Assembly: GCA_031415695.1 (NCBI GenBank)
Contig: JANOSH010000021.1
Coordinates: 62,001-126,000 of the forward strand
Reading direction: 5' to 3'
DNA from: JANOSH01 sp031415695
Lineage (GTDB): Bacteria; Actinomycetota; Acidimicrobiia; Acidimicrobiales; Ilumatobacteraceae
Length of the DNA stretch: 64,000 nucleotides
Shown: piece after piece, positions 55,372 to 64,000 of the stretch
Position numbering within the stretch: position 1 is the first letter of the stretch
How the letters are laid out: every line of letters starts with the position of its first letter
The notes under the pieces: model-generated
Databases searched by the model: none
Seen by the model: the letters and a program-made list of their open reading frames with translations, nothing else
Told to the model about the DNA's origin: nothing
Program-made: the position numbers and the translations under genes

Positions 55372-57010
55372 TAGGCAGAACCGTTGCTTATACCGACGTC
55401 TGGTCGAAGACCACGACCACGTCGTTTGACCAGACAACAGGTCGGGTCACCTCGACGTCAGGTCCGACCGGGGTACAAGGATTCAGTCATGACCGGGCCG
55501 GCAGGTTGACGACGCAAACCTTGGATGGCGTCACCGTGGCGACGCCGTCCTATGAGGTGCCGGGTTCGGTGAATGAGTTCGCGGGTGGCGTCGGTTGCCT
55601 ATCGCAACGGTACGTCGGTGTCGAATGGTCGTAACACCAGCGGTGCCGTCACCGGCAGTCACGTGGAAACAGGGCACGACGACGTTGGTGACCGATACGG
55701 TTACCAAGGTGCAAGACGGTCGAACAATCGCAAATTCGATGACGTGGGCGCCAAGGCTTCTACGACTTCGCAGTCGTATCGGTTCGACGCCGCTGGCCGG
55801 TTGACGCGTGCGTTGATTCCGGGCAAAACGATCGATTACAACTACGCGACTACAGCGGGTTGCACCGCAGCGCCTAACGCGTTCAAGAATTCGAATCGTT
55901 CGAGCGTGGCCATAACACCCAATGGTGGCAGCGCCGTAACCGAGTCGTCCTGCTACGACCAGGCTGACCGGCTCGTCACCCCTACCACTGGTGTAACGAG
56001 CTTGGTGTACGACAATCGTGGCAACACGACCACGGTCAACGGTGACGTGTACGGGTATGACGGCGCGAATCGTCACACTCAAACCGTGAACGGTGCGACG
56101 ACGGTCGCCTATGTTCGGGATGCGACGGTCCAGATTGTGGAACGCAAACTCAACGGTGTCACGGTTGCCCGGTATACGTTCTCGGGGTCGGGTGACACCC
56201 CTGACGGGGAACTCGACGCAACCAACGTCGTGTTGCGCCGTACCGTCGGGTTGATCGGTGGTGCTGTCCTTTCCAAAGCAGCCGGCGTAGATGTTTGGTC
56301 GATCAGTAATCTGCACGGCGACACCATTGCGACGCTGTCGGCGACCGGGACGGTTACTGGCGGTCCGTTCACCTACGACCCGTATGGCAAAGCGATAGCC
56401 GGCATACCGGATAATCAGGTCGGGTTGTTCGATAACGGTTGGCTCGGCCAGAACCAACGACCGCTCGAACAACAAAACCGGGCTACGACCAGTCATCGAG
56501 ATGGGTGCCCGTGTCTACGACTCGACCCTCGGCCGATTCCTCTCGGTCGACCCTGTCGAAGGCGGCACGGCCAACGACTACGCCTACGTCGACGACCCCA
56601 TCAACCAGTTCGACCTCAACGGCATGTGGTGCGCTTTGGGCAGGAACCCGAACGGTAGTCGCAGAGGTTCGGGGGTCAACCGTTATGACTGGGGGACTGC
56701 GACAGCTGGGGTAGTGAACGTGGCATGGGGGCTGAAAAAGGTTCAAATTGGCGTGACGGTGCTGAAGGGTAGCGTGGCTTGCGTCATCGGCGGTGCGGCG
56801 CTCGTAGCATTCTGTTATGGATACGGTGCCTACCAGCTAGGTACTGGAACGGCGAAGACCGTGCGCGGAGCTCGGCAGATCTATCGTGTGGTTCACAAGC
56901 CCCGCTGTACCGCTCAGTGCACTTGGCGAGGGAACACCACTCGGCTTGTGAAGGGCGTTGCACCGAGTTTCAGCGGGGATTGGATCACTAGGCTCGGGGG
57001 TCTATTTTGA
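55372..57010 (+). pseudogene. Silent RHS cassette 1: degenerate core plus intact toxin tip
   Basis: Starts at sequence matching the RHS core of the full gene (TVAYTDVW, compare 53411) with no promoter or start. Four single-base indels break the core: +1 near 55584, +1 near 55652, -1 near 55754 and +1 near 56475. After the last, the frame is clean through VIEMGARVYDSTLGRFLSVDP and the tip after NGMWC to 57010. The tip (~125 residues) has a hydrophobic segment (SVACVIGGAALVAFCYGYGAY) and a basic C-terminus. A membrane-protein gene overlaps its stop. It can only be expressed after recombination with the full gene. Confidence 0.82.
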
Positions 57011-57279
57011 TGAGGAAGCAGCGAGGCGCCATGTCACAGACTATGGGTGCAGTCGGGGTCCTACTAGGCCTTGGTGGCGGGCTTTGTATGGCACTCGGTG
57101 CAGTTTCAGGACCTCGCCTGGCGCTAGGAATGGTTGGCGCTGCGGTCTTTCTGGTGGGGATGACCCTAACGACTGTACATTCATGGCAAGAGGCACGCCG
57201 TTGCGACATGTCGTTCGCGAGGGCGCTCTGGGCTTGCGTAAAGCGTGCTTTCGCATACATCTTCTGGCTCGCGCCGTGA
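57007..57279 (+). CDS. Candidate immunity protein of cassette 1, membrane
   Basis: 90 residues with two hydrophobic helices (AVGVLLGLGGGLCMALGAV and LALGMVGAAVFLVGMTL) and a third short one at the end. It overlaps the tip stop by four bases (ATGA), the usual toxin-immunity coupling. A membrane immunity protein suggests the tip acts at the membrane or in the periplasm-equivalent space. Confidence 0.6.
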   Translation: MMRKQRGAMSQTMGAVGVLLGLGGGLCMALGAVSGPRLALGMVGAAVFLVGMTLTTVHSWQEARRCDMSFARALWACVKRAFAYIFWLAP

Positions 57280-57320
57280 CGGCTTGCGAACCAGTCTGTG
57301 CGCTGAAGTGACGACTTCCC

Positions 57321-58688
57321 GGCACGGTGACGTTGGTGACCGATACGGTTAACAAGGTGCAGGATGGTCGTACGATCGGGAACTCGATGGTGTGGGCACG
57401 ACGGCGTCTACGACATGGCAGTCGTATCGGTTTGATGCGGCGGGCCGGTTAACTCGGGCGTTGATCCCAGGCAAAACGGTTGATTACAACTACGCGACTG
57501 CTGCGGGTTGTACGGCAGCGCCTAACGCGTTCAAGAATTCGAATCGTTCGAGCGTGGCCACAACACCATCTGGTGGCAGTGCCGTGACCGAGTCGTTCTG
57601 TTACGACCAGGCTGACCGGTTGGTCACACCAACGTCGGGTGTGACGAGTGTGGTGTATGACAATCGTGGGAACGACCACGGTCAACACGGACGTGTACGG
57701 GTTTGACGGCGCGAATCGTCACACCCAAACCGTGAACGGCGCGACGACAGTTGCGTATGTGCGGGATGCGACGAACAGGATTGTGGAACGCAAACTCAAC
57801 GGCGTAACCGTCGCTAGGTATACGTTCTCGGGGTCGGGGGACACCCCTGACGGTGAACTCGACGCAACCAACGTCGTGCTGCGCCGTACCGTCGGGTTGA
57901 TTGGCGGTGCAGTCCTATCCAAAGCAGCCGGTGTAGATATCTGGTCGATCAGCAATCTGCACGGCGACACCATTGCCACGCTTTCGGCGACCGGCACCGT
58001 GACGGGTGGCCCATTCACATATGACCCGTACGGCAAAGCAATCGCCGGTGTGCCTGATAACCAGATCGGGTTATTCGATAACGGTTGGCTCGGACAGAAC
58101 CAACGCCCACTAGAACAACAAACCGGGCTACGACCAGTCATCGAAATGGGTGCCCGTGTCTACGACTCGACCCTCGGACGATTCTTATCGGTCGACGCCG
58201 TAGAGGGCGGAACGAGCAACGCATACTTGTACGTCAACGACCCACTCAACCAGTTCGACCTATCCGGCTTGTTCTGCCTATTCGGCCGCAGGCCAGGAAG
58301 CAAGCAGTGTAGTTGGAGCGCTGCTGCTGCCACGCTTGCGGCCGATACTATTGGGGTTGTGGTGGGTGGCGAGGTAGCGGCCGCAGTTGGTACCGGGTGC
58401 GGTGTCGGAACCTTGATGGATCTCGTTCGGCGGGGTGAGAATTCGGACTTCGCGGTGCGATGTTACGCGGCAGTGGCGGTATCCGGGTATGTAACTGGTT
58501 TCGCCGCGATTAAGGCTTCCAAGAAAGTCGGTCGCCTTGCCTACTCTCAGGGCAGGAAAGCTAGCCAGGTTGCACAGCGGTGGTACACAGCACCAAGATC
58601 GTGGGATCCAGGTTGGGCGTTCCGGTCTGCGGTAAACCTTTCATTGTCGGATGCAGGCGCGTTCCGCCGCTCGAGCGGACCGCAATGA
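57321..58688 (+). pseudogene. Silent RHS cassette 2: frameshifted core plus intact tip
   Basis: Begins at the core sequence TLVTDTVNKVQDG (compare 53708). One base is lost near 57398 and two near 57671; after that the frame is open to 58688. The core end is consensus-like (VIEMGARVYDSTLGRFLSVDAVEGG). The tip after SGLFCLFG is ~140 residues with hydrophobic stretches (ADTIGVVVGGEVAAAVG, CYAAVAVSGYVTGFAAI) and a basic region (KKVGRLAYSQGRK). Its stop overlaps a small membrane-protein gene. Confidence 0.82.
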
Positions 58689-58891
58689 GCGTGTGGGCCA
58701 AGATAGTCGAGCATCGCGCGAAAGGCTGGCGCCGGGTCGCTCGATCCTCATGTCGAGCGCGTGTGTATGCATTTCTGATCGTAGCGATGGGACTGATATT
58801 GAGCGTTTGGAGGACGAACGAGAACTGGTTGCTCCTCGCGACACCTTTGGCGGTTGGTGTGCTCTCCGCCTCGGCCCCGAGCGAGCCCTAG
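58685..58891 (+). CDS. Candidate immunity protein of cassette 2, small membrane protein
   Basis: 68 residues. A basic N-terminus (WAKIVEHRAKGWRRVARS) precedes two hydrophobic helices (VYAFLIVAMGLILSVW and WLLLATPLAVGVLSASA). Overlaps the tip stop (ATGA). Homologous sequences recur at 61442 and, as a short remnant, near 61650. Confidence 0.6.
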   Translation: MSVWAKIVEHRAKGWRRVARSSCRARVYAFLIVAMGLILSVWRTNENWLLLATPLAVGVLSASAPSEP

Positions 58892-58924
58892 CTGAGCTAG
58901 ACGGCCCCGCTTAAAGCTTGACCG

Positions 58925-59181
58925 TATGCAAATTGGCTACTTGCTGGCTGGCTCGCGTAACCGGACCGTGTTCGTGGAACTCGCACGGTGTCGTCGATCA
59001 CGGCGACTTTGAACTTTGACGATGGCCGTGGATTGACCGTTACCTATTTCGGGCCCCCGCTAGGTGAAGGAGCCGTCACAATCGTTACCTATGGTGGCGG
59101 CGGGTCATGGCTAGAGTCCGCAACGATGTGAGGCTAAGCGTACGTCGACCGCCCCTCAACCGGTTCGACCTGCTCGGCTGA
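58925..59181 (+). pseudogene. Immunity-gene remnant and RHS core-end fragment
   Basis: 58925-59134 is a degenerate copy of the second half of the immunity-like gene at 61041-61445 (shared GCTCGCGTAACCGG, TCGTCGATCACG, GATGGCCGTGG). 59141-59181 matches the end of the RHS core (tyrosine-valine-aspartate ... RFDL) and stops. Together they are the scar of a deleted cassette. From there to 59325 I see only a possible short tip remnant and no gene. Confidence 0.65.
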
Positions 59182-59325
59182 GCAATAACGGTGGACCTGA
59201 GCTTTCGCCCGCTGAGTTTAAGGGCTTGGCAGGACAAGCTTGCAGGCCGAGCGGACGTTGCTTGTTGCCGGGCGGCGGTTTGGCCACCGCATCTGTCTAT
59301 GTTCCTCGGTCCTGGAGGTTTTAAG

Positions 59326-59601
59326 ATGAGTCAAGACGAAACAAATGTTGGTGTAGCCCAGCCGTCCCAAACGCTACTGGAGGACGTAGCGCAGTGGAGG
59401 TCGAATCACTTCTCTCGGTCGATGCCTCTAGAGCAGGCTGCACAATTACTTCGAGCTGTTGCTGACGATCTCATTCAACTGGAGGGCCAATACGAGGTCC
59501 AGGCAATCGTCGGCTCAATCATGGTAGAGGAAGTGCTAGAGCTAGAAGTAACCGTCTTTTTGACACGGGTTCCCTCCGAGCAAACCGATGGAGATGAATA
59601 G
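59326..59601 (+). CDS. Small acidic protein, orphan immunity candidate
   Basis: 91 residues, acidic (SQDETNVGVAQPSQ, VEEVLELEVTVFL). GGAGG lies eight bases before the ATG at 59326. It follows an RHS core-end scar and precedes cassette 3, the position of an immunity gene whose toxin tip has been lost. Family not recognised. Confidence 0.6.
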   Translation: MSQDETNVGVAQPSQTLLEDVAQWRSNHFSRSMPLEQAAQLLRAVADDLIQLEGQYEVQAIVGSIMVEEVLELEVTVFLTRVPSEQTDGDE

Positions 59602-59632
59602 TGACCAGATTGCGGCGCGGTTACGTCGCTGC

Positions 59633-61041
59633 CGTGGAAACAGGGCACGGTGACGTTGGTGACCGATACGGTTACCAAGGTGCAAGATGGTCGTACGATC
59701 GCGAATTCGATGACGTGGGCGCCAACGGCGTCGACGACCTTGCAGTCGTATCGGTTTGATGCTGCTGGCCGGTTGACCCGCGCGGTGATTCCCGGCAAAA
59801 CGATCGATTACAACTACGCGACTACAGCGGGTTGCACTGCCGCGCCTAACTCGTTCAAGAACTCGAACCGTTCGAGCGTGGTCACAACACCGACCGGTGG
59901 CGGTGCGTCGACTGAGTCGTTCTGTTACGACCAGGCAGACCGGCTCGTCACACCCACCACTGGTGTGACTGCGCTGGTGTACGACAATCGCGGCAACACC
60001 ACGACGGTCAACACAGACGTCTACGGGTATGACGGCGCGAATCGTCACACTCAAACGGTGAACGGCGCGACGACGGTTGCGTATGTGCGGGATGCGACGA
60101 ACCGGATTGTGGAACGCAAACTCAACGGTGTCACGGTCGCCCGTTACACGTTCTCGGGGTCGGGTGACACCCCGGATGGTGAGCTCGATGTGAGCAATGT
60201 GGTGTTACGCCGTACGGTCGGGTTGATCGGTGGTGCAGTGCTTTCCAAAGCAGCCGGCATCGATGTTTGGTCGATTAGTAATCTGCACGGCGACACGATT
60301 GCGACGCTGTCCGCGACCGGCACCGTGACGGGTGGTCCGTTCACGTATGACCCGTATGGCAAAGCGATAGGCGGTGTGCCTGATAATCAGGTCGGGTTGT
60401 TCGATAACGGTTGGCTCGGCCAGAACCAACGGCCGCTAGAACAACAAACCGGGCTACGACCAGTCATCGAGATGGGCGCAAGGGTCTACGACTCAACGCT
60501 CGGACGGTTCCTATCGGTTGACCCTGTCGAGGGCGGAACGGCCAACGACTACGCGTACGTCGACGACCCCATCAACCAGTTCGACCTCAACGGCTTGTTC
60601 TGCATCCTCGGCAAGAGCGCCGACGGTCGATGCAAAGGCGCCAAGCTCATGACGCTCAGCAACCTATCGACCGTTCTAACAGTGGCGTCGTTCATGGGCT
60701 GCTTCGTTTGCGGCGCTGTGGCCACTGGTATCAACGTCTATGTAACGGTGAGGAGTTGTTTGCAGGGCGAAGCTCTCAATTGCGCGATTGGGGTCGCTGG
60801 TTCGTTGATGGGGGGCGCTTTGACGTTTAGCGGCGGCATGAAGCGAAGTATGAACTTGGCCGCTCAAGCGGCGCGCAGTAATGGGGTTCGAGGCCTATCG
60901 ACAGTATCTAAGAAGGCGTTCACGCAGTCCTCGACACGTTGGGGCGGGGTTTCGAAGGCGTTTGATGGTTTGTCCCTTGCGTACGACGCAATGTCGAGGA
61001 CCACTACCTACAAACTCGGGCGATCACGATGGGTCTACTGA
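59633..61041 (+). pseudogene. Silent RHS cassette 3: intact reading frame, no start region
   Basis: A continuous frame from core sequence (TLVTDTVTKVQDG) through VIEMGARVYDSTLGRFLSVDPVEGG and NGLFCILG into a ~145-residue tip. Unlike cassettes 1 and 2, the core is not frameshifted, but it lacks signal peptide, PA14 and most YD repeats. The tip has two hydrophobic stretches (LSTVLTVASFMGCFVCGAVATG, CAIGVAGSLMGGALTF) and a basic, Tyr-rich end. The frame could be translated from a GTG near 59650 but the product could not be exported. Stop overlaps the next start as TGATG. Confidence 0.82.
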
Positions 61042-61445
61042 TGACCTCCGGAAGAAAGGTTCTCTACGTTGAAAGGCTGCGGCCACCCCTGTGGCCGTTG
61101 TTCACCGACTGGAAGACACCTGTGTTCAGTTACCCACGTCTCATTCGTCGAGGCCTGCGGAAGTTCAGCGGACGGACCGGGTTCATTTTCGTCTACCCCG
61201 GGCGCGTTCGAAGCGCCTTGTCGTTGGAACTTGGTCGCACGCAAATCGATTACTACCGGGCGGGCTCGCGTAACCGGCCCGTGTTCGTAGAGCTTCGTTC
61301 GAAGTCGTCGATCACGATCTCTGTAAGCTTTGAAGATGGCCGTGGGCGTGAACATCACGTGTTTGGACCTGCTGTGGAAGGAGCCATCTCTGTTGTGTCC
61401 TATCGTGAGGACGGGTTGTGGCAGGAATTGAGCGGACCGCAATGA
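61041..61445 (+). CDS. Candidate immunity protein of cassette 3
   Basis: 134 residues, basic and beta-rich (ISVSFEDGRGREHHVFG), no membrane segment. TGATG overlap with the tip. A degenerate copy of its second half lies at 58925-59134, so its relative accompanied an earlier cassette. The next ORF overlaps its stop (ATGA). Confidence 0.6.
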   Translation: MTSGRKVLYVERLRPPLWPLFTDWKTPVFSYPRLIRRGLRKFSGRTGFIFVYPGRVRSALSLELGRTQIDYYRAGSRNRPVFVELRSKSSITISVSFEDGRGREHHVFGPAVEGAISVVSYREDGLWQELSGPQ

Positions 61446-61765
61446 GGGCGTGGGCAAGGGCGCGCGAGCTGCACTCGCATTCTTGGGGGCGGGCTAAACG
61501 ATCGTCACGTCGTGGCCGGGTTCATGCAGCACTCATCCCCGCAGCGGGACTCGCTGCCCGCCATTGGTTCTCAAATAGCGGTTGGTTGTCTGCCTCGCCC
61601 GCAATAGCAGTGACGGTGCTCGCTGACTCGGCTCGAGATGTGCTGCAACGAGCGTGCGGGCCAAGATGGGCGAGAAGTCGCTCGAAAGCGCTAGCGCGGG
61701 TCGTTCGATCCTCATGTCGAGCGCGAGTGTGCGCACTTTCTGATTTTCCGCCCCGGCCCTGGTGA
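61442..61765 (+). CDS. Relative of the cassette 2 membrane immunity protein, probably decayed
   Basis: 107 codons. The first ~60 residues (RAWARARELHSHSWGRAKRSS, then two weak hydrophobic parts) align with the 58685 protein. From about 61647 the DNA starts a second copy of the same gene (GTGCGGGCCAAGATGGGCGA, then a GATCCTCATGTCGAGCGCG match), so the ORF is a fusion of one complete and one truncated copy. It may be nonfunctional. Confidence 0.5.
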   Translation: MRAWARARELHSHSWGRAKRSSRRGRVHAALIPAAGLAARHWFSNSGWLSASPAIAVTVLADSARDVLQRACGPRWARSRSKALARVVRSSCRARVCALSDFPPRPW

Positions 61766-62106
61766 GGCCCGAGCCGCGAGTTGTAGGTTGACGGCCCCAG
61801 TCAAGTCGAGGTGGGCTCGTATTGTTGCTGTGCGGCAAGGACAAGGATCGGTTCGACCGATACGATTCAGTCGTTGGGATTGGGCTCAGCTTGGTTGATT
61901 GTGTCGTATGCCTTGCAGTGTCGGCGAACAGGCGAATCTGCCCACTGGTGGGCCATCTGGGCCTGCCCACCGATAGCCACCTGAACGACGAGAGTGTTGA
62001 ACGGACGTCGCCGCGAGCATGGCCTGCCGGCACTTCAGGGACGGGGTTTTGCGGGGAAACGGCTCTCAGCGACGCTTTGTAGTTCAGCGATCGGTACAAT
62101 GCAGGC
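61766..62106 (+). pseudogene. Non-coding stretch with RHS core fragment
   Basis: No gene seen. 61814-61864 is about 80% identical to the full RHS gene at 53171-53221 (shared TTGTTGCTGTGCGGCAAGG and TCGGTTCGACCGATACG). This core part lies upstream of the region present in cassettes 1-3, so it comes from a longer ancestral copy. TACAAT at 62095-62100 may be the -10 of the next gene. Confidence 0.65.
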
Positions 62107-62346
62107 ATGTCCGGTACCTCGACGGCCAAGGTGTCCCACCGCGGCCAGACCAGTCTGCCTGCCGAGCTCCGCCATCGGTGGGGCATCGAACATGGCGGCG
62201 AAGTAGGAATCATCGATCTCGGCGATGCCGCCCTGATCGTGCCTGGCGGCATGCAGACCGCACGCCAAGAACTCCGCCACGTGCTCCGCGACCGCTACGA
62301 GGCCGGCCTCGCCAGCATCGAGGACCCAGACCTGGCCGATCAGTAG
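62107..62346 (+). CDS. AbrB/MazE-type antitoxin
   Basis: 79 residues with a swapped-hairpin AbrB domain: AKVSHRGQTSLPAELRHRWGIEHGGEVGII. The C-terminal tail (ELRHVLRDRYEAGLASIEDP) would bind a toxin. Candidate -10 TACAAT ends six bases before ATG, so the message is probably leaderless. The downstream gene begins immediately after the stop. Confidence 0.8.
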   Translation: MSGTSTAKVSHRGQTSLPAELRHRWGIEHGGEVGIIDLGDAALIVPGGMQTARQELRHVLRDRYEAGLASIEDPDLADQ

Positions 62347-62781
62347 GTGGCCACGGTTCCTGCGATCATCCTCGATGACCGGCTCCTGATCGAAGAACTC
62401 CTCGTCGGCCTCGACGAGCAGGGCGAGCGGCACACCACGACGTTTTGGTACTACCGGGCCTGCCGTGCCGCCGTCGGCGGAGCCGGGGGACACCTCTCGG
62501 GCCCGTTTCTTGGTCTCGATGCCGCCCATCAGGCAACCGCGATACGGAGCTTGCTGTCGCTGCCCGAGACCATCGGACTTCCCGACGCGCGGTCGACGGT
62601 TCCAGTGATGGCCGAGCTGTCCGAGCGCCACCCGCGCCTCAACCTCTTGAACCTCGAAGCTGCGGCAACTGGACTCGTGCTCGACGCCACGATACTGCTG
62701 TCGGTTGAAGCTGCCCGAGGTGTCTTACCAGAGATCCTCGAGACCGAGAACATCAGGTGGCGCACCGTGGCGATCGGCTGA
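62347..62781 (+). CDS. PIN-like toxin partner of an AbrB antitoxin
   Basis: 144 residues from a GTG abutting the antitoxin stop. IILDDRLLIEELL gives one PIN-like Asp, and NLEAAATGLVLDATILLS resembles the central PIN helix and strand with few acids kept. The rest is helical. The gene order and size fit a VapC-like toxin, but the nuclease active site is poorly conserved. The pair lies inside the RHS fragment zone. Confidence 0.65.
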   Translation: MATVPAIILDDRLLIEELLVGLDEQGERHTTTFWYYRACRAAVGGAGGHLSGPFLGLDAAHQATAIRSLLSLPETIGLPDARSTVPVMAELSERHPRLNLLNLEAAATGLVLDATILLSVEAARGVLPEILETENIRWRTVAIG

Positions 62782-63111
62782 CCCCATGTCCCCTACCGCC
62801 GGATTCGCTGCGAGCTTCAGGCAGTCGGACCTCGAAGGCTCCACACGCACAGCGTTCATTTCGACGCCCGCTCTGTTGGCCACCAGCAGGCAGTATCTCG
62901 TGGCCGCTCACATTGTGCTCAGACGAAAACTCGTACGGCAGTGGGATGAGTAACGCTGGGTCGAGCAGCGCTCAGCCAAGACAAAGCATGGGCAACTCTG
63001 CGCCGGTCTGTGAAATCCCGGATGAATGGCCGGACATTTCCAGGATCTCTGGAATGCTAAATTCCGTGTACAGCACCTGCTAAATCCCGGATGTAGAGGT
63101 ATGGTCGTCGA
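62782..63111 (+). other. Intergenic stretch with immunity-gene remnant
   Basis: Apart from the remnant at 62915-62953 no gene is supported. The 11-mer AAATCCCGGAT occurs twice (63014 and 63082 region), once just upstream of the ATPase gene. TATGGT at 63100-63105 could be a -10 for that gene. A 45-codon ORF at 62947 has no support. Confidence 0.5.
62915..62953 (+). pseudogene. 3' remnant of the active RHS immunity gene
   Basis: 33 of 36 bases match the end of the immunity gene at 55299-55334 and encode VLRRKLVRQWDE then stop. It shows that an RHS tip-immunity unit like the active one once stood here, 7.6 kb away, before the AbrB/PIN pair arrived or the region collapsed. Confidence 0.75.
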
Positions 63112-64000
63112 ATGGAAGAGATTTTTGCTCGCAGTGCGGCGAACCTGGTCACGGAGGCGCTAGGGGCGTTCCGGGTTGTGATCCTCAATGGCGCGCGTCA
63201 GTCGGGCAAATCAACGCTCATCGAAGCAGTGCGCGGTGATGCCCGCGCCGTGACACTCGACGACCGGGACACCCTCCGGGCGGCCCGAACCGACCCGGCC
63301 GGCCTTCTCGAAGGTCTCGGCACTCCGCTGTACATCGACGAGGTCCAACGAGGTGGCGACCCGCTCGTGCTCGCCATCAAGGCCGCGGTCGATCGTCGCC
63401 ATACGGAGACCGGGCTCTATGTGCTCGCTGGGTCTTCGCGATTCCTCACGGTTCCTCAGCTCAGTGAATCGCTTGCCGGTCGCGCCCGCATCATCGATCT
63501 CTGGCCGCTGAGTCAGACGGAAATCGAACGCGTTCCCTTTCGGGAAACGCTGATCGACCGCCTATTCACAGGTGACTCGGTACGCGATATCGATCCGCTA
63601 GCAGAGAGCCGGGCTACGTCGCTTGAGCGAGTCGTTCGAGGCGGTTTTCCCGCCGTTCATCAGATGGCGACCTCGCGGCAGCGAGCCGCATGGTGCGACG
63701 ACTATGTCGAGACGTTGATTCGGCGCGACCTCACCGAACTGAGCCGTATCCGCCAGGGCGTCGACCTTCGACGGTTTGTCGGTCTGCTTGCGGCCCGCAC
63801 TGCGCAGGAACTCATCATCGCCGCAGTCGCCCGTGACGCCCAGCTTGGCGAAGATGCGACGCGAGCGTACCTGGCGCTGGTCGAGACGATCTATCTCGTG
63901 CACCAACTGCCAGCGTGGTCAACGAGTGCAACAGCGCGTGCCAAGCGCCGCACCAAGCTCCACTTCGTCGACTCCGGCATCGCCGCCAACCTGCTTGATG
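63112..64000 (+). CDS. AAA+ ATPase with DUF4143 (3' end outside window)
   Basis: 296 residues visible, frame open to the window edge. Walker A in LNGARQSGKST, Walker B in LYIDEVQRG, sensor in LAGSSRFLT, then GGFPAVH, and the start of a DUF4143 domain with YVETLIRRDLTELSRI. This AAA_14/DUF4143 family is widespread, moves between genomes frequently and has no settled function; a stand-alone toxin-antitoxin or stress role has been proposed. ATG 63112 begins the conserved N-terminus. Confidence 0.88.
   Translation, partial: MEEIFARSAANLVTEALGAFRVVILNGARQSGKSTLIEAVRGDARAVTLDDRDTLRAARTDPAGLLEGLGTPLYIDEVQRGGDPLVLAIKAAVDRRHTETGLYVLAGSSRFLTVPQLSESLAGRARIIDLWPLSQTEIERVPFRETLIDRLFTGDSVRDIDPLAESRATSLERVVRGGFPAVHQMATSRQRAAWCDDYVETLIRRDLTELSRIRQGVDLRRFVGLLAARTAQELIIAAVARDAQLGEDATRAYLALVETIYLVHQLPAWSTSATARAKRRTKLHFVDSGIAANLLD

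Overview
The window is high-GC actinobacterial DNA. Evidence is the predominance of G/C in third codon positions, GTG starts, many 4-bp ATGA start/stop overlaps, sortase-type LPxTG anchoring, a Cgl0159-type aldolase, and an abundance of P450s and CoA-linked catabolic genes. An uncultured or marine/freshwater Acidimicrobiia-like organism would fit, but this is an inference: there is no rRNA or other taxonomic marker here. No tRNA, rRNA, CRISPR array or transposase was seen.

Left end (1-5.4 kb): the 3' end of a cyclic-di-GMP phosphodiesterase gene (EAL), then a tight operon of a CaiB-type CoA transferase, an MFS exporter and a GH81 endo-beta-1,3-glucanase lipoprotein. From 5.3 to 24.7 kb lies the most unusual locus. 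A leftward operon encodes a TPR-CHAT caspase-like protease, an ECF sigma factor and a small beta-sandwich protein. It diverges from a rightward cluster of a secreted subtilisin, a small peptidoglycan-binding protein and a 4,619-residue cell-wall-anchored protein (34 DUF11 repeats, LPTTG sorting signal). The repeats are organised in a higher-order pattern of about ten domains, with chimeric repeats at the places where units are missing.

Middle (24.7-47.3 kb): metabolic and housekeeping genes. These include two amidohydrolases, a membrane zinc protease, a DUF4332 protein, a Crp/Fnr regulator, an S4 RNA-binding protein with a strong hairpin across its start, a Rieske ferredoxin plus reductase, an inositol-catabolism-like set (Cgl0159 aldolase, MmsA/IolA, IolG), three P450s, a GlnA-like ligase diverging from an APC permease, and a DUF35/thiolase-like pair resembling steroid side-chain retro-aldolases. 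A VapBC module at 37.5 kb lies between two 67-bp imperfect direct repeats that duplicate the end of the preceding gene.

Right end (47.3-64 kb): a toxin-antitoxin pair with operator palindromes, then a polymorphic-toxin locus. One complete secreted RHS protein (2,253 aa) with its candidate immunity gene is followed by at least three promoterless RHS-core plus tip cassettes, each with its own candidate immunity gene, and by a graveyard of RHS and immunity fragments reaching 62.95 kb. An AbrB/PIN-like pair sits inside that graveyard, and an AAA/DUF4143 ATPase runs off the window edge. Taken together, the two large loci (CHAT/sigma/giant adhesin and RHS tip archive) suggest a bacterium investing in surface interaction and contact-dependent competition.
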